Below, piece after piece: positions 61,312 through 64,000 of a DNA stretch of 64,000 bases; position 1 is the stretch's first letter; each line of letters starts with the position of its first letter. Origin of the DNA: Corynebacterium sp. 74A (GTDB taxonomy: Bacteria > Actinomycetota > Actinomycetes > Mycobacteriales > Mycobacteriaceae); the NCBI RefSeq assembly GCF_008930665.1, contig NZ_PQMG01000004.1, forward strand, positions 124,001 through 188,000, given 5' to 3'. The notes beneath the pieces are model-generated. The model was given only the letters and a program-made list of their open reading frames with translations, had not been told where the DNA came from and searched no databases. Both the position numbers and the translations under genes were made by a program.

Positions 61312-62625
61312 ATGGCTGAACATTTTTCCCGCGCTTATCGACGCCTCCCCGCCTGTCTTCTCGCGCTCTCTTTATGCACCACCGGCGTGCCCGTGTCCTG
61401 GGCACAGAAGGAGACCACCCCCTCCACCTCAGAGACAACGCAGCGAACCACCTCGCCGAATACGGATGATTGCCCGCACGCCACGACCCCACCGCCCCCG
61501 GTGGATACCTCAGAGGAGCCGAAACCGGGGCAGAGCTCCCCGGCGCCGCTGCCGGTGCCGGCGATCAATGCCGGCGGGCCGAAGCTCAACGAGTGCGGTG
61601 TCATCGCCGCCGCGGGCTTCACCGTGCCCCAAGGCAATACCGCCTCGAGCTGGATTGTGTTCGATCTTGACTCCGGCGAGGTGAGTGCCGCGAAGGATCC
61701 GCACGGCCGCTACCGCCCGGCCTCGGTGATTAAAGCCTTGCTGGCGCTGGTGAGCATCACGAATCTCGATCTGGATAAGAAGGTGACCGTCTCGCCGGAA
61801 TCGGCCGGTATCGAGGGCTCGGCGGTGGGTATCGGCCCGGATGGGGTGTACACCAATCGGCAGCTCATCAGCGGCCTGCTCATGGCTAGCGGCAACGATG
61901 CCGCCCACGCCCTCGCCCAAGAGCTCGGCGGCGATCGCGTAGCACTCGAGAAGGTCAATGCCCTCGCCCAAGAGCTGGGGGCACGCAATACGCGCGCCGC
62001 CACCTATAGCGGACTGGATGGCCCGGGCATGTCCACCACGGCCTTTGATTTGGCGCTCATTTATAAGCAGGCGTGGGCCAATCCGGTATTCGCGGAGATC
62101 GTACGCACGCGCTCTATCGATTTTCCCGGCTGGGGCGACTACGAGGGATTCGAGGTGTGGAACGATAATCAGCTGCTGTCCAAGCATGAGGACTCCCTCG
62201 GCGGCAAGACCGGCTATACCGATGATGCCAACCACACCTTCGTGGGCGCGCGGGAGGTCAATGGGCGCCGCCTCGCCGCGGTGATCCTGGATGCCACCGT
62301 CACCCCGACGAAGCGTGCCTGGCAGATGGCCGATGATCTCATCGACGCCGCGGCCGACACCCCACCCGTTGCCGAGCCGGTCGGCACGGTGGCTGCTGCG
62401 GCCGAAACGAGCTCGGTGGAGACAAGCACCCCCTCAACCACCGGCACTGCCAGCGAGGACGCCGCCGCGACGGAGCCGGAACCTGCCGGCCCATCGCGGG
62501 GCGCGGACGTGGCCTTGGTGGCGGCGTTTCTCCTCGGTCTTATTCTCGCCGGAGTGGTCGGCGTGACTGGGGTGCGCTCGCGGCGGCGCCGTCGGGCGCT
62601 CCTGCGCCCCCGCCGCCGGCGCTAG
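61312..62625 (+). CDS. dacB: D-alanyl-D-alanine carboxypeptidase (S11, DacB type)
   Basis: A penicillin-binding D,D-carboxypeptidase that trims the terminal D-Ala of peptidoglycan stem peptides. The 437-residue protein has an N-terminal signal peptide (ACLLALSLCTTGVPVSWA, about 12-30), a Pro/Thr-rich spacer, and the S11 domain with PASVIKALLAL (active Ser in SxxK, near 142), LMASGNDAAHAL (SGN) and LGGKTGYTDDA (KTG). A Thr/Ser/Pro/Ala-rich linker (about 350-395) follows, then a membrane helix (about 400-422, VALVAAFLLGLILAGVVGVTGV) and an Arg-rich cytoplasmic end. It is divergent from adenosine deaminase and overlaps the RDD gene by four bases at the 3' end. Confidence 0.93.
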   Translation: MAEHFSRAYRRLPACLLALSLCTTGVPVSWAQKETTPSTSETTQRTTSPNTDDCPHATTPPPPVDTSEEPKPGQSSPAPLPVPAINAGGPKLNECGVIAAAGFTVPQGNTASSWIVFDLDSGEVSAAKDPHGRYRPASVIKALLALVSITNLDLDKKVTVSPESAGIEGSAVGIGPDGVYTNRQLISGLLMASGNDAAHALAQELGGDRVALEKVNALAQELGARNTRAATYSGLDGPGMSTTAFDLALIYKQAWANPVFAEIVRTRSIDFPGWGDYEGFEVWNDNQLLSKHEDSLGGKTGYTDDANHTFVGAREVNGRRLAAVILDATVTPTKRAWQMADDLIDAAADTPPVAEPVGTVAAAAETSSVETSTPSTTGTASEDAAATEPEPAGPSRGADVALVAAFLLGLILAGVVGVTGVRSRRRRRALLRPRRRR

Positions 62626-63527
62626 TTATCCTCCACGAAGCGCTTGCGCACGACCTCGCCGTGCACGGACTCGTCGTGCTTACCCACATAGCCACGCTGC
62701 TCGGTGATGGTGTATTTGTAGTAGGCGCCAGCGACGATAGATACCACCTCGCCGCCTGGGACAGCGGCGAAGAACTTCCACCAGGAACGCTTCAACGACT
62801 GCCCCAGCGAGAGATTCTTGCCGGTGCGCACATCCTTCGTGCGGTATCCGGCGGCGAGTTTCACTGGGGTGCCGCCGAGGAGGGTTTCGGAGCCGCACAC
62901 ATAGACCAGCATGACCACGAGGGTAATGAGGACGCTCACCAGGGCATCCGAGTCGGAATAGCCAAAGACCCCTTGTATCGCCTGCGCGCACAACTGGGCA
63001 ACAAACCAGTCGCCGACTCCTAGGATCAAGCGCGTTCCCTGCCCTGGCCGGCGCTCATCGGGGCCGCCAGTGCTATATCCCTGTGCGGGGACAGGCTGCT
63101 GCGGGCCCTGCGGCGCGACCCCGTAGGTGGGGGAAGACATATTCGGCATTCCCGGCACCCCAGCGGGGCCTGCCGTGGTGACTCCCGGCCTGGGCTGCGG
63201 CGGCATCGCTGCCTGCGAGCCGAAGTGGGTACGGGTGCCGAGATCATCGGGCAGCTCGCCGATCTTGGCGAGGGTGTCGAGCTCAGCCCAGCTACACGGC
63301 TGGCCGAGCGCCTTCTCGTCATATTCCCGCTGTGTGTCGGCATCATCCATGATTTCCATGAGGATACGCACCTCGCGCCGCGGTGATTGTTCTTCCGCCA
63401 GCCCCTCAAGCTCTAGTTCGGCGTCGATGGTGCACAGCCGCACGAGGGCTCGATCCGCGTCATGATCGAGGTCCAGCAAACGGTAAATGTCCACCACTGG
63501 CTCGGCCATAATGTGCTGGTAATTCAC
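62622..63527 (-). CDS. RDD-family membrane protein with a J-domain-like N-terminus
   Basis: The 301-residue product has three parts. Residues 10-75 (IYRLLDLDHDADRALVRLCTID, then LMEIMDDADTQREYDEKALG) resemble a divergent DnaJ-like domain, without the HPD motif. Residues about 90-165 are Pro/Gln/Gly-rich. From about 170 comes an RDD-type membrane part with two or three helices (GVGDWFVAQLCAQAI, VSVLITLVVMLVYVCGSETLL) and the typical GTPVKLAAGYRTKDVRTGKNLSLGQSLKRSWWKFF. The start GTG 63527 overlaps the stop of the YihY gene (TAGTG) and has GGAG upstream; an ATG at 63509 is possible. Function unknown; a role in membrane homeostasis is only a guess. Confidence 0.78.
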   Translation of the reverse strand: MNYQHIMAEPVVDIYRLLDLDHDADRALVRLCTIDAELELEGLAEEQSPRREVRILMEIMDDADTQREYDEKALGQPCSWAELDTLAKIGELPDDLGTRTHFGSQAAMPPQPRPGVTTAGPAGVPGMPNMSSPTYGVAPQGPQQPVPAQGYSTGGPDERRPGQGTRLILGVGDWFVAQLCAQAIQGVFGYSDSDALVSVLITLVVMLVYVCGSETLLGGTPVKLAAGYRTKDVRTGKNLSLGQSLKRSWWKFFAAVPGGEVVSIVAGAYYKYTITEQRGYVGKHDESVHGEVVRKRFVEDN

Positions 63528-64000
63528 TAGTGTTCTCCTTTGGCACGATCGTCAGTTCTAGAGTAGCGCAGCCACCGGACACCCACGGCCGCTGCGGCGG
63601 CGCCGGCGCACAGGAGTGCGAACACGGTGGCGATCGGGGCACGGCGGACACGCACCCCCACCGTGTGCAGCACGGCGGGTTGGGGTGCCTCCAGCTCCAC
63701 GAATTCGCGGGCGCCATCGCTGGTGGCCGACCACGAGGTGCACAGCAGCACGATCTGCCAGACGATAAACAGCAGCACCATGAGCGCGATCACGGGGCCG
63801 AAGACCACCCCCGCCGGATAGTTGAAGAAAAAGATGGCGATGGCGCTGGCGGCGCGTTTGAAAAGCTCTAGAATCACCGCTCCAACGAGGGCCGGCTGCC
63901 ATACCAGCGACCACGGCACAGCCACGGTGGGCACGGCCTTCATAATCCACGCCAGGGCGATGATATTCGCCAGCACCGCCACGGCCACCGCGGCTAGGCT
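63527..64000 (-). CDS. YihY/BrkB-type inner membrane protein, C-terminal part (5' end outside the window)
   Basis: The reverse strand is open from the window end to the stop at 63527-63529, about 157 codons. At least two membrane segments follow in the visible part (SLVWQPALVGAVILELFK; GVVFGPVIALMVLLFIVWQIVLLCTSW), with the YihY-like FFFNYPAGVVFGPVIALMVL and then a hydrophilic region and a further C-terminal helix (APIATVFALLCAGAAAAAVGV). The size and pattern fit YihY/BrkB, whose exact function is unresolved. Its stop overlaps the start codon of the RDD gene, indicating coupling. The family call is moderate since the N-terminal half is missing. Confidence 0.72.
   Translation of the reverse strand, partial: SLAAVAVAVLANIIALAWIMKAVPTVAVPWSLVWQPALVGAVILELFKRAASAIAIFFFNYPAGVVFGPVIALMVLLFIVWQIVLLCTSWSATSDGAREFVELEAPQPAVLHTVGVRVRRAPIATVFALLCAGAAAAAVGVRWLRYSRTDDRAKGEH

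Noticed and set aside
1..64000. CRISPR arrays, tRNA/rRNA genes, insertion sequences, prophage or toxin-antitoxin modules
   Set aside because: None were seen on reading through. There is no regularly spaced repeat, no transposase or integrase motif, and no cloverleaf ending in CCA or flanking rRNA-like sequence. A weak tRNA could escape the eye; a tRNA search would settle this.

Overview
The window is a gene-dense, GC-rich stretch of an actinobacterial chromosome, almost certainly from a Corynebacterium. The evidence is the gene content and order: secA, hpf, comF, lpqB, mtrB, mtrA and tmk; manA, tobH, manB and a WhiB2-type gene; manC, wbbL, rmlD and an LCP gene; a tusKEFG-type ABC transporter; purK/purE, birA, two accD genes, accE, maf and accBC; then prpDBC/prpR, pyc, lpdA, an amidohydrolase, pmmB and upp. 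I recall the same order in Corynebacterium glutamicum, and parts of it in Mycobacterium tuberculosis. No rRNA, tRNA, CRISPR array, insertion sequence or prophage gene was seen. The window begins inside secA and ends inside a YihY/BrkB-type membrane protein gene.

Layout. (1) 1-8.5 kb, minus strand: DUF4259 gene, tmk, mtrA, mtrB, lpqB, comF, hpf, secA, covering envelope-stress signalling, ribosome hibernation and protein export. (2) 8.9-9.8 kb, plus strand: a single-pass Ser/Thr/Pro-rich protein. (3) 9.9-14.2 kb, minus strand: DUF3499 gene, manB, tobH, manA, making mannose phosphates. (4) 14.2-20.5 kb: a Zincin_1-like gene, whcD, manC, wbbL, rmlD and lcpA. These supply GDP-mannose, make the rhamnosyl linker, and attach arabinogalactan to peptidoglycan. 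(5) 20.5-25.7 kb, plus strand: a TIGR03089 gene and a trehalose/maltose-type ABC importer. (6) 25.8-29.5 kb: birA, a PH-domain membrane protein, purK, purE and a YdcF-like gene on the minus strand, with one small membrane protein converging on them. (7) 29.7-42.1 kb: acyl-CoA carboxylase genes accD1, dtsR2, accE and accBC, interrupted by an OPT transporter, maf, DUF3151, an unknown coiled-coil protein and a Cj0069-type ATP-grasp gene. (8) 42.3-51.2 kb: pyc, prpC, prpB, prpD on the minus strand, with the activator prpR divergent. BirA is presumably the ligase that biotinylates both AccBC and Pyc. (9) 51.3-64 kb: lpdA, amidohydrolase, pmmB, an XRE regulator, upp, a small helical protein plus an NlpC/P60 hydrolase, an internally duplicated unknown protein, an enlarged adenosine deaminase, a D,D-carboxypeptidase, an RDD protein and the truncated YihY.

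There is no clear mobile or defence island. The most interesting signals are fine-scale. The pyc-prpC intergenic region has mutually exclusive stems and a perfect Shine-Dalgarno (or, on the other strand, anti-Shine-Dalgarno) loop. An intrinsic terminator abuts the ATG of the XRE gene, next to an 18-bp perfect palindrome. A 9-mer, TTAGGTGTG, occurs three times within 1.3 kb in front of sseA and accBC. MtrB has a long acidic C-terminal tail. A signal-less NlpC/P60 protein is paired with a small helical partner. A 413-residue unknown protein contains two copies of one module. A Zincin_1-like protein appears to have lost HEXXH. Function calls rest on motifs read by eye and remembered family knowledge; no database search was run.
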